This document shows positions 46,189 to 54,946 of a DNA stretch of 64,000 bases, piece after piece. The notes beneath the pieces are model-generated. The model saw nothing but the letters and a program-made list of their open reading frames with translations, had not been told where the DNA came from and did not search any database. The position numbers and the translations under genes were made by a program. The stretch covers positions 18,381 through 82,380 of the forward strand of contig NZ_JXXD01000231.1 in assembly GCF_000935215.1 (NCBI RefSeq), in the 5' to 3' direction. This DNA is from Stutzerimonas stutzeri. Lineage in GTDB: Bacteria; Pseudomonadota; Gammaproteobacteria; Pseudomonadales; Pseudomonadaceae. Position 1 is the first letter of the stretch. Each line of letters begins with the position of its first letter.

Positions 46189-46233
46189 GTACACTTAATG
46201 TACGGATATTTTTTATATCCGTCTACTTTTTAG
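46189..46233. promoter_or_regulatory. WYL-regulator operator and operon promoter
   Basis: The palindrome ACGGATAT-N5-ATATCCGT (46202-46222) has perfect 8-bp arms. It sits exactly in the 17-bp spacer of a minus-strand promoter for the MBL/E2-E1-JAB operon (-35 TAGACG, -10 TACATT). A second motif, GTAC-N7-GTAC, overlaps the -10 (46189-46203). WYL-HTH repressors of the CapW/BrxR type bind such repeats between divergent defence genes. Binding here would block the promoter directly. Confidence 0.6.
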
Positions 46234-47145
46234 ATGGTTACTATGAAGAAAGCCTCGAATACTAATGTCGAACTCTCTGAGCCCAAGAGCTTGAGCTGGG
46301 GTCTGGAGAGCAGATTGCAATTCATCGATTTTCGTCTGCGCTGGGAGCGACGCATCAATCGAACGGATCTCACCGAGCATTTCGCCATATCGGTTCCTCA
46401 GGCATCGCTGGACATTGCCAAGTACATAGAGCTAGCGCCGAACAATCTGACCTATGACCGTCGCTCCAAGACCTACACCGCCACCTCACACTTTCAACCG
46501 CTTTACCAACGAAGCTCGGCTCAACGCTATCTAACGGAACTGCTGGCAACCAAGATGGGCGTTGTCGAACCGAGAGCCAGCTTTATTGGCTCAGCCCCCG
46601 AAACAGATTGGGCTCCATCCCCCTGGCGCTCGATCAATGAAGAGACCGTAGAAGCAGTGGTCCGGGCTATTCGGCAGCAGGAAGCTATTCGAGTGAGCTA
46701 CCAGTCCATGACGTCTCTAGAAGAGTCAATCCGACTGCTTTCGCCGCACGCTCTCGGCAATGATGGTTTTCGCTGGCACGTGCGAGCGTATTGCCACAAG
46801 CGTCAGCGCTTCAGCGATTTTGTTCTCGCTCGAATTTTGCACATCGAAGGGTTCGAGCCGAGTCATGTGGACTCCAGCCAGGATGCTCATTGGCACACCG
46901 TTCTGACGCTAGTGCTTGCACCGCATCCCGATTTGCCTGCAGCTAAAAAACGAGTACTGGAACTGGATTACGGCATGGAAGAAGGGCAGGTCAAGCTTCC
47001 CTGCCGTCAAGCTTTTCTGTACTACACGCTAAGGCGTTTGGGCTTGCATACCAAGGAAGCCGCAGACCCTCTCGCGCAACAGATCACGCTGAGCAATCGC
47101 GATGAAATCCAACCCTACATCGATGCTTTGACAGCCCAGGCCTGA
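46234..47145 (+). CDS. WYL-domain transcriptional regulator (CapW/BrxR-like)
   Basis: A 303-residue regulator. The N-terminal winged helix (about residues 20-75) includes ISVPQASLDIAKYIEL as recognition region. A central WYL domain follows (IRVSYQSMTS, then SPHALGNDGFRWHVRAYCH and FSDFVLARILHIEGF), and then a C-terminal extension. CapW and BrxR proteins of this make-up control phage-defence operons and respond to infection signals. It is divergent from the MBL/E2-E1-JAB operon with a palindrome between. ATG 46243 is an alternative start nine bases on. The leader is very short. Confidence 0.85.
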   Translation: MVTMKKASNTNVELSEPKSLSWGLESRLQFIDFRLRWERRINRTDLTEHFAISVPQASLDIAKYIELAPNNLTYDRRSKTYTATSHFQPLYQRSSAQRYLTELLATKMGVVEPRASFIGSAPETDWAPSPWRSINEETVEAVVRAIRQQEAIRVSYQSMTSLEESIRLLSPHALGNDGFRWHVRAYCHKRQRFSDFVLARILHIEGFEPSHVDSSQDAHWHTVLTLVLAPHPDLPAAKKRVLELDYGMEEGQVKLPCRQAFLYYTLRRLGLHTKEAADPLAQQITLSNRDEIQPYIDALTAQA

Positions 47146-47151
47146 CCTCCC

Positions 47152-47944
47152 ATGACAACAATTTTCGAACTAGTTAAAGACCCCTACGAGCGCAAGGCTC
47201 GAGTGGTTCCGGGTCTTCTTGTGGCGTTGCCATTGCTCGTCCCTTTGCTATGCGTATACGGAGCAAAGCATCCTGTGCTCACAGGCGTTATCGGTTTACT
47301 TGGCGGCTGCGGCGCCATTTACGCGCTTGCGAGCGTGGCACGTGGGCGCGGTAAAAAGCTTGAAGAGCTTTTAGTCAAGAAATGGGGCGGCATGCCTACA
47401 ACCATAGCCCTGCGGCATCGCGACAATTTTCTCGATAGCGTCAGCAAGCATAGGTACCACTCTGCGATCACAACTAAACTGGGTATTGACATACCAACGG
47501 CAGAAGAAGAATCAGCGAACCCTTGACAAAGCGGACGACATCTACATCGGAGCAACCAAGCGACTTCGCGAACTCACGCGTACCAATAAGCAACTCCTAC
47601 TGAAAGAGAATATTGCCTACGGATTCCACCGCAATATGCTGGCGATGAAGCCTGTAGGCATCCTGTCGAGCCTCCTGGGAATCCTCTACGGATTGCTGAT
47701 TGCAAAGGTTCTGCAGATCACGCCTCCCCATTTTTACCCCGTGCATTTTGCAGACCCGGGGCTCGCCGCTGGCTTGACGCTGCTTATTTCGATGGCGTTA
47801 CTCGCGGCCTGGCTGCTGTACTTCGATCAGAGTGCCGTCAGACGTATGGGGTTTGTGTATGCGGAACGTCTGTTTGAGTGCCTGTCGTCGCTGACTTCTT
47901 CAGCATCACGAAAGAAGGCACCAAAATCGACATCTACAGTATGA
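47152..47944 (+). CDS. Membrane protein in two frames joined by a +1 frameshift (programmed or mutational)
   Basis: The first frame (47152-47526, 124 codons) starts 6 bp after the WYL gene. It has two hydrophobic segments (LLVALPLLVPLLCVYG and TGVIGLLGGCGAIYALASVA) and ends at TGA 47524-47526. The next frame continues from 47525 (DKADDIYIGATKRLRELTR) with two more membrane segments and stops at 47942-47944. The second frame has no ATG or ribosome site near its beginning, only a TTG. Joined by a +1 step at CCT-TGA-C, the product is a continuous 263-residue, four-helix protein. The site resembles the RF2 gene's CTT-TGA-C. It is either programmed +1 frameshifting or a one-base insertion. The role is unknown; an effector or partner of the adjacent system is possible. 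Confidence 0.65.
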
Positions 47945-47950
47945 TCCCCT

Positions 47951-47974
47951 CCGGCTGCACTCTCGTGCAGCCGG
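47951..47974. terminator. Hairpin after the membrane-protein gene
   Basis: A perfect 10-bp stem (CCGGCTGCAC / GTGCAGCCGG) with a TCTC loop begins 6 bp after the stop codon. No T-run follows, so termination is probable but not certain. From here to 48136 I see no gene. Confidence 0.5.
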
Positions 47975-48136
47975 CTGAGCTGCTGGGATAAGGGGCAGGA
48001 TCAAATTAACTGGAGAACTGCCACAACTTCAGCGATGAAATAACATCACTGAAAGCTATCTAGCAACCAATAATCGCACCAAAGTCTGCCCCTGTACGCC
48101 GCAGCGGGTTGTCCCGATAAGGCACTGAACCGCACG

Positions 48137-48541
48137 ATGCCCCATCCAACCAGACTCATGGAGTCCGAGATGGAACATCTATCGCCTACGCCCGGAGCGT
48201 CAATCTCCGAGACCGGCCAGTCTCTTCCGATGCCTGACACGGAAGCCTACGAGGCACTGCCGCAGTTTCCGAAGCGGAGCCCCCTGCCCTTCCGGCGCAC
48301 CATTCGGCGACAAGAGCTGAGGCAGATCATCCCGCTATCTGAGACGACCATCTACGAGATGGAGCGTCGTGGCGAGTTCCCTCGACGCTTTAACCTGACA
48401 CCACGTTGCGTAGTGTGGGACTTGGCCGAGGTCGAAGCATGGATTGAGGAGCGCAAGCAGGCGCCTCGCAGAGAGATCAGCGGCCCGGATGTCCGCCTAC
48501 GGAAAACCCGCCCGGTTCGGGCGGGTTCGGATCAAGCATGA
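48137..48541 (+). CDS. AlpA-family DNA-binding regulator
   Basis: A 134-residue protein. Its second half is the AlpA/excisionase-like winged HTH: RRQELRQIIPLSETTIYEMERRGEFPRRFNLT, then VVWDLAEVEAWIEER. AlpA proteins control excision or integrase expression of prophages and islands. The first 45 residues are low-complexity and the true start may be further in (an ATG at 48170 follows a GAGTCCGAG stretch). It lies between the defence cargo and the integrase, as expected for an element control gene. It is convergent with the HTH gene. Confidence 0.8.
   Translation: MPHPTRLMESEMEHLSPTPGASISETGQSLPMPDTEAYEALPQFPKRSPLPFRRTIRRQELRQIIPLSETTIYEMERRGEFPRRFNLTPRCVVWDLAEVEAWIEERKQAPRREISGPDVRLRKTRPVRAGSDQA
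48505..48527. terminator. Bidirectional terminator between alpA-like and HTH genes
   Basis: A 10-bp perfect stem (AACCCGCCCG / CGGGCGGGTT) with a GTT loop lies inside the 3' coding end of the AlpA-like gene and about 30 bp after the convergent HTH gene. On the minus strand a short TTCC follows. Confidence 0.5.
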
Positions 48542-48555
48542 GGCCTATGATTGCC

Positions 48556-49080
48556 TTAGCCGACCAGAGCCCCCAGTTCCTCAGAAGTCGAACGCGGTAG
48601 ACGCCGACTTTCCTTGGCCAGATTGACCTGCAAGGCCACTCGCGCCACTTCCAGTACATCTCTGGCTAGCGAATAGCTGCCCCTGGCCTGCAACCAGGTC
48701 AGCACATCCGCCAGGTGCCAGATCGACGCACTGCCCTCGTGCACAGGTGCCGGGAAGCTGCCCGGGTTGGCCAGCATCAGTTTGCGCATGTTCTGTCGCG
48801 ATACCCCGACCATTTCGGCCACGTCGGTCAGGCCGACCAGATCCGGGGCGACCTCGATCAGCCTGGCCGAGGGCACTGCACTGCGCACATCGGCCAGTGC
48901 ACTGCGCACAGCCGCATCTGCATTCTCCGCCTCGCGAATGAACTCCAGCGCCAGCCGCCCCGGCTGACCGATACCAACCAGGGCATCGTCGCAACCAGCT
49001 TCGCCAAGGCGTTCGACCAGCACATCCGGGTTCCGGTCATCATCGGCGAGCTGGTATTTCAGAGTGAAGGTGTATTCCAT
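48556..49080 (-). CDS. HTH protein, probable antitoxin partner
   Basis: A 174-residue protein from ATG 49080; the open frame upstream is spurious because it overlaps the neighbour. The N-terminal half (MEYTFTLKYQLADDDRNPDVLVERLGEAGCDDALVG) resembles a small ferredoxin-like domain. The C-terminal half carries an HTH (LVGLTDVAEMVGVSRQNMRKLMLAN). It begins 4 bp after the HicA-like gene on the same strand, so the two form an operon. DNA binding with a palindrome in the operon promoter fits an autoregulating antitoxin (inference). Confidence 0.65.
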   Translation of the reverse strand: MEYTFTLKYQLADDDRNPDVLVERLGEAGCDDALVGIGQPGRLALEFIREAENADAAVRSALADVRSAVPSARLIEVAPDLVGLTDVAEMVGVSRQNMRKLMLANPGSFPAPVHEGSASIWHLADVLTWLQARGSYSLARDVLEVARVALQVNLAKESRRLPRSTSEELGALVG

Positions 49081-49084
49081 CGTG

Positions 49085-49360
49085 CTACTCCTCTGCGCCG
49101 TCGGCAGCCTCTTGCGGCTTACGGTGCGCGGTGCAGTTATCCACGACGCGTCGCAAGGCGCGTGCGTGGTTACCAGGGCTCTTTGGCGTGCTCCACACGC
49201 TGGTGATGCAGAACTCGCCGCAACGACACTCCTCGTCGTTGTAGGGACAGTAGATCCGTCCCCAGGCGTGGCTGCCGCCAACTTCGATGCGCCACCCCTG
49301 CCCTTCGGCATGCTTGAGCGCTTCTTCGACCTCTTTCTTCGGATGTGCGGGACGGGCCAT
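49085..49360 (-). CDS. HicA-like toxin candidate
   Basis: A 91-residue basic protein. GWRIEVGGSHAWGRIYCP contains the Gly-x-x-His-x-(W/G) catalytic pattern of HicA-type RNA-cleaving toxins, although the spacing and the added cysteine pair (CPYNDEECRCGEFC) are distinctive. It is first in an operon with an HTH protein, the reverse partner being DNA-binding rather than HicB. It may be a HicA relative with its own antitoxin type. It lies close to the integrase, where stabilising toxin-antitoxin pairs are common. Confidence 0.6.
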   Translation of the reverse strand: MARPAHPKKEVEEALKHAEGQGWRIEVGGSHAWGRIYCPYNDEECRCGEFCITSVWSTPKSPGNHARALRRVVDNCTAHRKPQEAADGAEE

Positions 49361-49371
49361 TAATGATCTCC

Positions 49372-49413
49372 AGTATTCCCATGACTCGACAGGTTGTCAA
49401 GTGACAACCTGTC
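49372..49413 (-). promoter_or_regulatory. Toxin-antitoxin promoter overlapped by a 26-bp palindrome
   Basis: A perfect palindrome (12-bp arms GACAGGTTGTCA / TGACAACCTGTC, 2-bp centre, 49388-49413) contains an exact consensus -35 TTGACA (minus strand, 49400-49395). A -10-like AATACT (49377-49372) follows after 17 bp. The toxin start codon (49360) is only about 12 bp past the -10, so the transcript would be nearly leaderless. Repressor binding to the palindrome would mask the -35. It also lies 8 bp after the integrase stop, but no T-run supports a terminator role. Confidence 0.55.
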
Positions 49414-49420
49414 CATTCCT

Positions 49421-50677
49421 TTAAACGGCGGCACTCAACACCGGCACGGTCACATTGTCCGGCAGCAGCTTCGGTACATGAGTCCGACCATCGACCCAGG
49501 CATCAACCATATCGGCCCACTCTTGCAGCATGTGGCGGCGTTGCTCAGCGTATTCGGCCTTGTTGTAGACCGAGCGCGAGGAACGCCCGTCCTCATGCGC
49601 CAAGCACTTCTCGATCCAGTCACCATTGAAGCCCACTTCGTTGAGGAGCGTGGAGCCAGTCCTGCGCAGGTCGTGAACAGTGAACGGCTCCAACGGCAGC
49701 CCCGCTTCCTTGGCACGCGATGCGATAAGTTGGGTGATCCGGTTCAAGGTGGCGTGCGACATGCAGCGGTGGATGTCATAGCGCGAGGGCAGCACGAACC
49801 TCGAGCCTGCAGCACACGTGTGCAATGCCACGAAGATGTCCAGAGCCTGGCGCGACAGGTGGACCACGTGAGGATTGCGTCCCTTCATACGCTGCTTGGA
49901 GATCGTCCACGTGGCGTTCTCAAAATCCACCTCATTCCAAGTAGCTTCGATCAGCTCGCTTTTACGCACCAAGGTCAGCAGTACCAGGCGCAAGGCCAAT
50001 CGAATGGTGGGGTACGCCGCAATCGACTCCAACTGGTGAAAAGCCAGGCGAATCTCGGTCGGGGTCAGCGCTCGGTCTTTCGGCACGAAGGTGGCGATCG
50101 ATGCTGCCTTAACACCGTCGGCCGGATTCTCCACCTTCTCACCGTGCAGGATTGCAAACGCAAAGACCTGCTTCACGATGTCGCGAATGTGGACGGCCGT
50201 TGCCGGCGCACCACGCCCCTTCACCTTGGCGCAGAGCATGCGGAGATCGTCTGCAGTGATTTCGGTCAGGAGACGGTTCTCGAAGACCGGCAGGATGTCG
50301 CGATCAATGATGCTCTTACGCATGGATCGCGTGCTGTCGGCCATACGCGCATCAGTCAGCCATCTCTTCAGCATCTCACCAAACGACTTGGCAGCGGTCA
50401 GTCGCCGCTTGGCTCGCTGTTTTTCCAAGGAGGGTGATATACCCTGGACAACCATTCGCTTGGCATCCAGCAGCTTTTCGCGCGCCATGGCCAATGAAAT
50501 CCCCGCTGGCCCATACCGTCCGATGGTCAGCGTTTCCCGGCGTCCATTGAGACGGTAATCGTAGCGAAAGGTGACGGTACCGCCGGGCGATACCGTTACG
50601 TACATCCCGTCGCGATCGGAAGCCTTGTAGGGCTTGGCTTTGGGCTTTAGTTTGCGCAGTGCGGTGTCGGTCAGCAT
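49421..50677 (-). CDS. int: Tyrosine-type site-specific integrase
   Basis: A 418-residue P4-type phage/island integrase. The N-terminal DUF4102 arm-binding domain (residues about 1-90) contains KPKAKPYKASDRDGMYVTVSPGG. The core-binding domain covers about 100-180. The catalytic set is complete: Arg238 (LVRKSE), His335-x-x-Arg338 (HDLRR), His361 (LAHE) and Tyr371 (SVYNKAEYAEQRR). It lies 300 bp from the 3' end of guaA, reading away from it. It catalyses integration and excision of the element to its left. Confidence 0.93.
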   Translation of the reverse strand: MLTDTALRKLKPKAKPYKASDRDGMYVTVSPGGTVTFRYDYRLNGRRETLTIGRYGPAGISLAMAREKLLDAKRMVVQGISPSLEKQRAKRRLTAAKSFGEMLKRWLTDARMADSTRSMRKSIIDRDILPVFENRLLTEITADDLRMLCAKVKGRGAPATAVHIRDIVKQVFAFAILHGEKVENPADGVKAASIATFVPKDRALTPTEIRLAFHQLESIAAYPTIRLALRLVLLTLVRKSELIEATWNEVDFENATWTISKQRMKGRNPHVVHLSRQALDIFVALHTCAAGSRFVLPSRYDIHRCMSHATLNRITQLIASRAKEAGLPLEPFTVHDLRRTGSTLLNEVGFNGDWIEKCLAHEDGRSSRSVYNKAEYAEQRRHMLQEWADMVDAWVDGRTHVPKLLPDNVTVPVLSAAV

Positions 50678-50706
50678 TGAGGTTTTCCTCCTGTTCAGGA
50701 CGGCTT

Positions 50707-50955
50707 TTACCGTCCAGGCTCAGGAGACCTGCTGATGCCGGGAAAGCCGTATGGCGCAAGCTTTCCGGAGGAGAGATTTACCGTCAAAGACCGGTTTGGT
50801 CTCGATAGTAAACGGGAGGGTCCGAATCCGGGCATCGGTTCTTACCGTTACCAGTACCGCCAAACCATCCCGCTGCCTGGCGATAGCTACCGATAGGTGC
50901 CGCGACGTATTTTATTATAAATCAACACGTTACAGCATCTTATCGATAGGTACCG
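50707..50955. repeat. Integrase arm/core-site repeats between int and guaA
   Basis: The 300-bp gap holds two repeat families. TTACCGT occurs three times in direct orientation (50707-50713, 50778-50784, 50842-50848), 64-71 bp apart. CGATAG(C/G)T(A/G)CCG occurs three times (50881-50892, 50891-50902, 50944-50955). Spaced direct repeats beside an integrase gene and an attachment site are typical of arm-type sites for integrase and excisionase. The assignment is by position only. Confidence 0.5.
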
Positions 50956-50973
50956 ATAATCCCCGAAGGACCT

Positions 50974-50998
50974 GATATCACTCCCACTCGATGGTGGC
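50974..50998. other. Candidate attachment site at the guaA 3' end
   Basis: The last codons of guaA ([12 protein letters not shown], minus strand) directly abut the integrase region. The guaA 3' end is a recognised target of island integrases. Insertion restores the guaA reading frame, which is intact here. The second direct-repeat copy of the core was not found within the window, so the left end should lie beyond position 1. Confidence 0.45.
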
Positions 50999-52558
50999 CG
51001 GCGGCTTGCTCGACACATCGTAGGTCACGCGGGAGATGCCTTCGATTTCGTTGATGATGCGGTTGGACACCTTTTCCAGCAACTCATAAGGCAGGTGCGC
51101 CCAACGTGCGGTCATGAAGTCGATGGTTTCCACCGCTCGCAGCGCGACGACCCAGGCGTAGCGGCGGCCATCGCCGACCACACCGACCGATTTCACCGGC
51201 TGAAACACCACGAAGGCCTGGCTGGTCTTGTGGTACCAGTCGAAGTTGCGCAGCTCTTCGATGAAGATGTGATCCGCGCGACGCAGTAGGTCGGCATATT
51301 CCTTCTTCACTTCGCCGAGGATGCGCACACCCAGACCCGGGCCCGGGAACGGGTGACGGTAGACCATGTCGTAGGGCAGGCCGAGCTCGAGACCGATCTT
51401 GCGCACCTCGTCCTTGAACAGTTCACGCAGCGGCTCGACCAGCTTGAGGTTCATTTCCTCCGGCAGGCCGCCGACGTTGTGGTGCGACTTGATCACATGG
51501 GCCTTGCCGCTCTTGGCGCCGGCCGACTCGATCACGTCGGGGTAGATGGTGCCCTGGGCGAGGAACTGGATGTTGTCCAGCTTGCTGGCTTCTGCATCGA
51601 ACACGTCGATAAAGGTACGACCGATGATCTTGCGCTTCTTCTCTGGATCGGCCTCGCCCTCGAGGTTGCCGAGGAACTGTGCCTCGGCGTCGGCGCGAAT
51701 CACCTTGACGCCCATGTTCTCGGCGAACATGGCCATCACCTGGTCACCCTCATGCAGGCGCAGCAGGCCGTTGTCGACGAACACGCAGGTCAGCTGGTCG
51801 CCGATCGCCTTGTGCAGCAGCGCCGCAACCACCGACGAATCGACACCGCCGGAAAGGCCGAGCAGCACGTTGGCATCACCGACCTGAGCGCGCACCTGGG
51901 CGATGGCGTCTTCGACGATGTTGGACGGCGTCCACAGCGCTTCGCAGCCACAGATGTCGAGAATGAAACGGGAAAGGATGCGGCCGCCCTGGCGGGTGTG
52001 GGTCACTTCCGGATGGAACTGCACGCCGTAGTAACGGCGGTCGTCGTCACCCATGGCTGCGATCGGGCAGCTCGGCGTGCTGGCGAGAATATGGAAACCT
52101 TCCGGCAGCGTGGTCACCTTGTCGCCGTGGCTCATCCACACGTCGAGGCCGAACACACCGTCGTCATCCATGTGGTCTTCGATGCCGTCGAACAGCTTCG
52201 ACTTGCCGACCAGATCGACGCGGGCATAGCCGAACTCGCGAACGTCGGAGCCCTGCACCTTCCCACCCAGCTGCTCGGACATGGTCTGCATGCCGTAGCA
52301 GATGCCGAACAGCGGCACACCGAGATCGAACACGGCCTGCGGCGCGCGCGGGCTGCCCGCCTCGTGAACCGACTCCGGGCCGCCGGCGAGAATGATGCCG
52401 CGTGGCGCGAAGGCACGGATGTCGTCCTCGCTCATGTCCCACGGATGCAGCTCGCAATACACGCCGATCTCGCGCACGCGGCGGGCGATCAGCTGGGTGT
52501 ACTGGGAACCGAAGTCGAGGATCAGGATGCGGTGGGCGTGAATGTCTTGGTGAGCCAT
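50978..52558 (-). CDS. guaA: GMP synthase (glutamine-hydrolysing)
   Basis: The enzyme converts XMP to GMP with ATP and glutamine. It has 526 residues from ATG 52558 ([24 protein letters not shown]). The class I glutamine amidotransferase triad is visible: Cys in FGICYGMQ, and His-Glu in [11 protein letters not shown]. The ATP-pyrophosphatase loop is [11 protein letters not shown]. The C-terminal dimerisation domain ends in the conserved PPATIEWE. The length is standard and the gene is complete despite the adjacent island. It is the second gene of the guaBA operon. Confidence 0.98.
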   Translation of the reverse strand: MAHQDIHAHRILILDFGSQYTQLIARRVREIGVYCELHPWDMSEDDIRAFAPRGIILAGGPESVHEAGSPRAPQAVFDLGVPLFGICYGMQTMSEQLGGKVQGSDVREFGYARVDLVGKSKLFDGIEDHMDDDGVFGLDVWMSHGDKVTTLPEGFHILASTPSCPIAAMGDDDRRYYGVQFHPEVTHTRQGGRILSRFILDICGCEALWTPSNIVEDAIAQVRAQVGDANVLLGLSGGVDSSVVAALLHKAIGDQLTCVFVDNGLLRLHEGDQVMAMFAENMGVKVIRADAEAQFLGNLEGEADPEKKRKIIGRTFIDVFDAEASKLDNIQFLAQGTIYPDVIESAGAKSGKAHVIKSHHNVGGLPEEMNLKLVEPLRELFKDEVRKIGLELGLPYDMVYRHPFPGPGLGVRILGEVKKEYADLLRRADHIFIEELRNFDWYHKTSQAFVVFQPVKSVGVVGDGRRYAWVVALRAVETIDFMTARWAHLPYELLEKVSNRIINEIEGISRVTYDVSSKPPATIEWE

Positions 52559-52592
52559 GAGCTTTCCTTCGGAAAGAGCCTGAAGCTGAAAG

Positions 52593-52648
52593 CCGGAAGC
52601 TGGAAGCCGAAGCCAGGATCTCTCCCCGCTCCCGCTGCCAGCTTCCGG
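52593..52648. repeat. Inverted repeat in the guaB-guaA spacer
   Basis: Perfect 11-bp arms CCGGAAGCTGG (52593-52603) and CCAGCTTCCGG (52638-52648) lie in the 110-bp space between guaB and guaA. Related GAAGCTG repeats lie beside them. It could be a REP-like element or an intercistronic stem affecting relative guaA expression. Confidence 0.5.
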
Positions 52649-52668
52649 CGCCTGTCTAGCTGAGCGGA

Positions 52669-54264
<1,596 letters not shown>

Positions 54265-54816
54265 TCACGGCCGATCAATCACCAGCGCCACCTTGAAGCC
54301 CAGGCGTTCGGCGAATTCATCGAGAAACGACTGGCGAAGGCCGGCCTCGCCCCAGCCATTGAAGATAAAGCCGAGATTGGAAAAGCCGCACGCCGGAATG
54401 AACAGGAAGCCGTTGATGTCGTCTTCGAAGCCACACTCCGGACAGGTAAAATTGTCGGTCTGCTTAGGCATCCACTCGTCGAGGCTTTCAAACAACGCCT
54501 CGCCAATCTCGCGACGGCATTCGGGGCAGCCTGCCTCCTCGGCGAAATCCCGTGTTGGCGTGTAGATGCAGCGCTTGGTCACCACTTCAAGGCCGTTGAT
54601 GGCCTCGCCAAAAGGCAAGCGTTCCGGATGCTGCACGACACTGCGCGCGCCGGAAGCGATAGCGTAGCCCATGCCGCCAACGCCGCGACCGCAGGTGGTC
54701 GGCAGCGCCTCGACGATGCGCCGCTCGGCCAGCCAGCGCAGAATCATCCGCGCCTTGGCTTCGTGCGCTGGAAACGTGGAAATGCGCGGCACAATGATCG
54801 CTTGACTGTGGCTCAT
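54265..54816 (-). CDS. Conserved zinc-ribbon protein of unknown function
   Basis: A 183-residue protein from ATG 54816. It has two CxxC pairs, CPECRREIG (about residue 97) and CPECGFED (about 124), which could bind zinc, and no membrane segment. Similar proteins sit between guaB and xseA in other pseudomonads and are sometimes mislabelled as a sugar ABC ATPase; no Walker motif is present to support that. It lies upstream of guaB on the same strand. Confidence 0.75.
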   Translation of the reverse strand: MSHSQAIIVPRISTFPAHEAKARMILRWLAERRIVEALPTTCGRGVGGMGYAIASGARSVVQHPERLPFGEAINGLEVVTKRCIYTPTRDFAEEAGCPECRREIGEALFESLDEWMPKQTDNFTCPECGFEDDINGFLFIPACGFSNLGFIFNGWGEAGLRQSFLDEFAERLGFKVALVIDRP

Positions 54817-54946
54817 GGCGGCTCGGAACGGGAGATGAAGAAAGGCCGCGCAGCTTAGCGCCACCCATTGGCCGGTCAAGGCCCGCTGGACGGACGCGAA
54901 GCAGTTTCGGTTTCCGCCTGGCCGCGCCCGGCTTATCATCGTCGCC

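Larger units (their letters stand above)
1..50977. mobile_element. guaA-associated genomic island / integrative element (right part)
   Basis: The evidence is an intact integrase next to guaA, element-type genes (DUF932, ProQ/FinO, RadC, AlpA, toxin pair), a mosaic of cargo with decayed genes, and GC shifts. The housekeeping genes normally downstream of guaA in Pseudomonas are absent. No conjugation (T4SS, relaxase, TraG) or replication genes are seen, so it may be a non-conjugative island or have its transfer module further left. The boundary at guaA is firm; whether 1-30 kb belongs to the same element is inferred. Confidence 0.6.

Noticed and set aside
47486..47944. Independent 152-codon gene starting at TTG 47486
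   Set aside because: It has no ribosome site, and its first residues overlap the previous frame. The protein continues the upstream one after a single +1 step, so a frameshifted gene explains it better.
49388..49413. Palindrome as the integrase terminator
   Set aside because: It is 8 bp after the integrase stop but has no T-tract on either side. The embedded consensus -35 makes an operator more likely.
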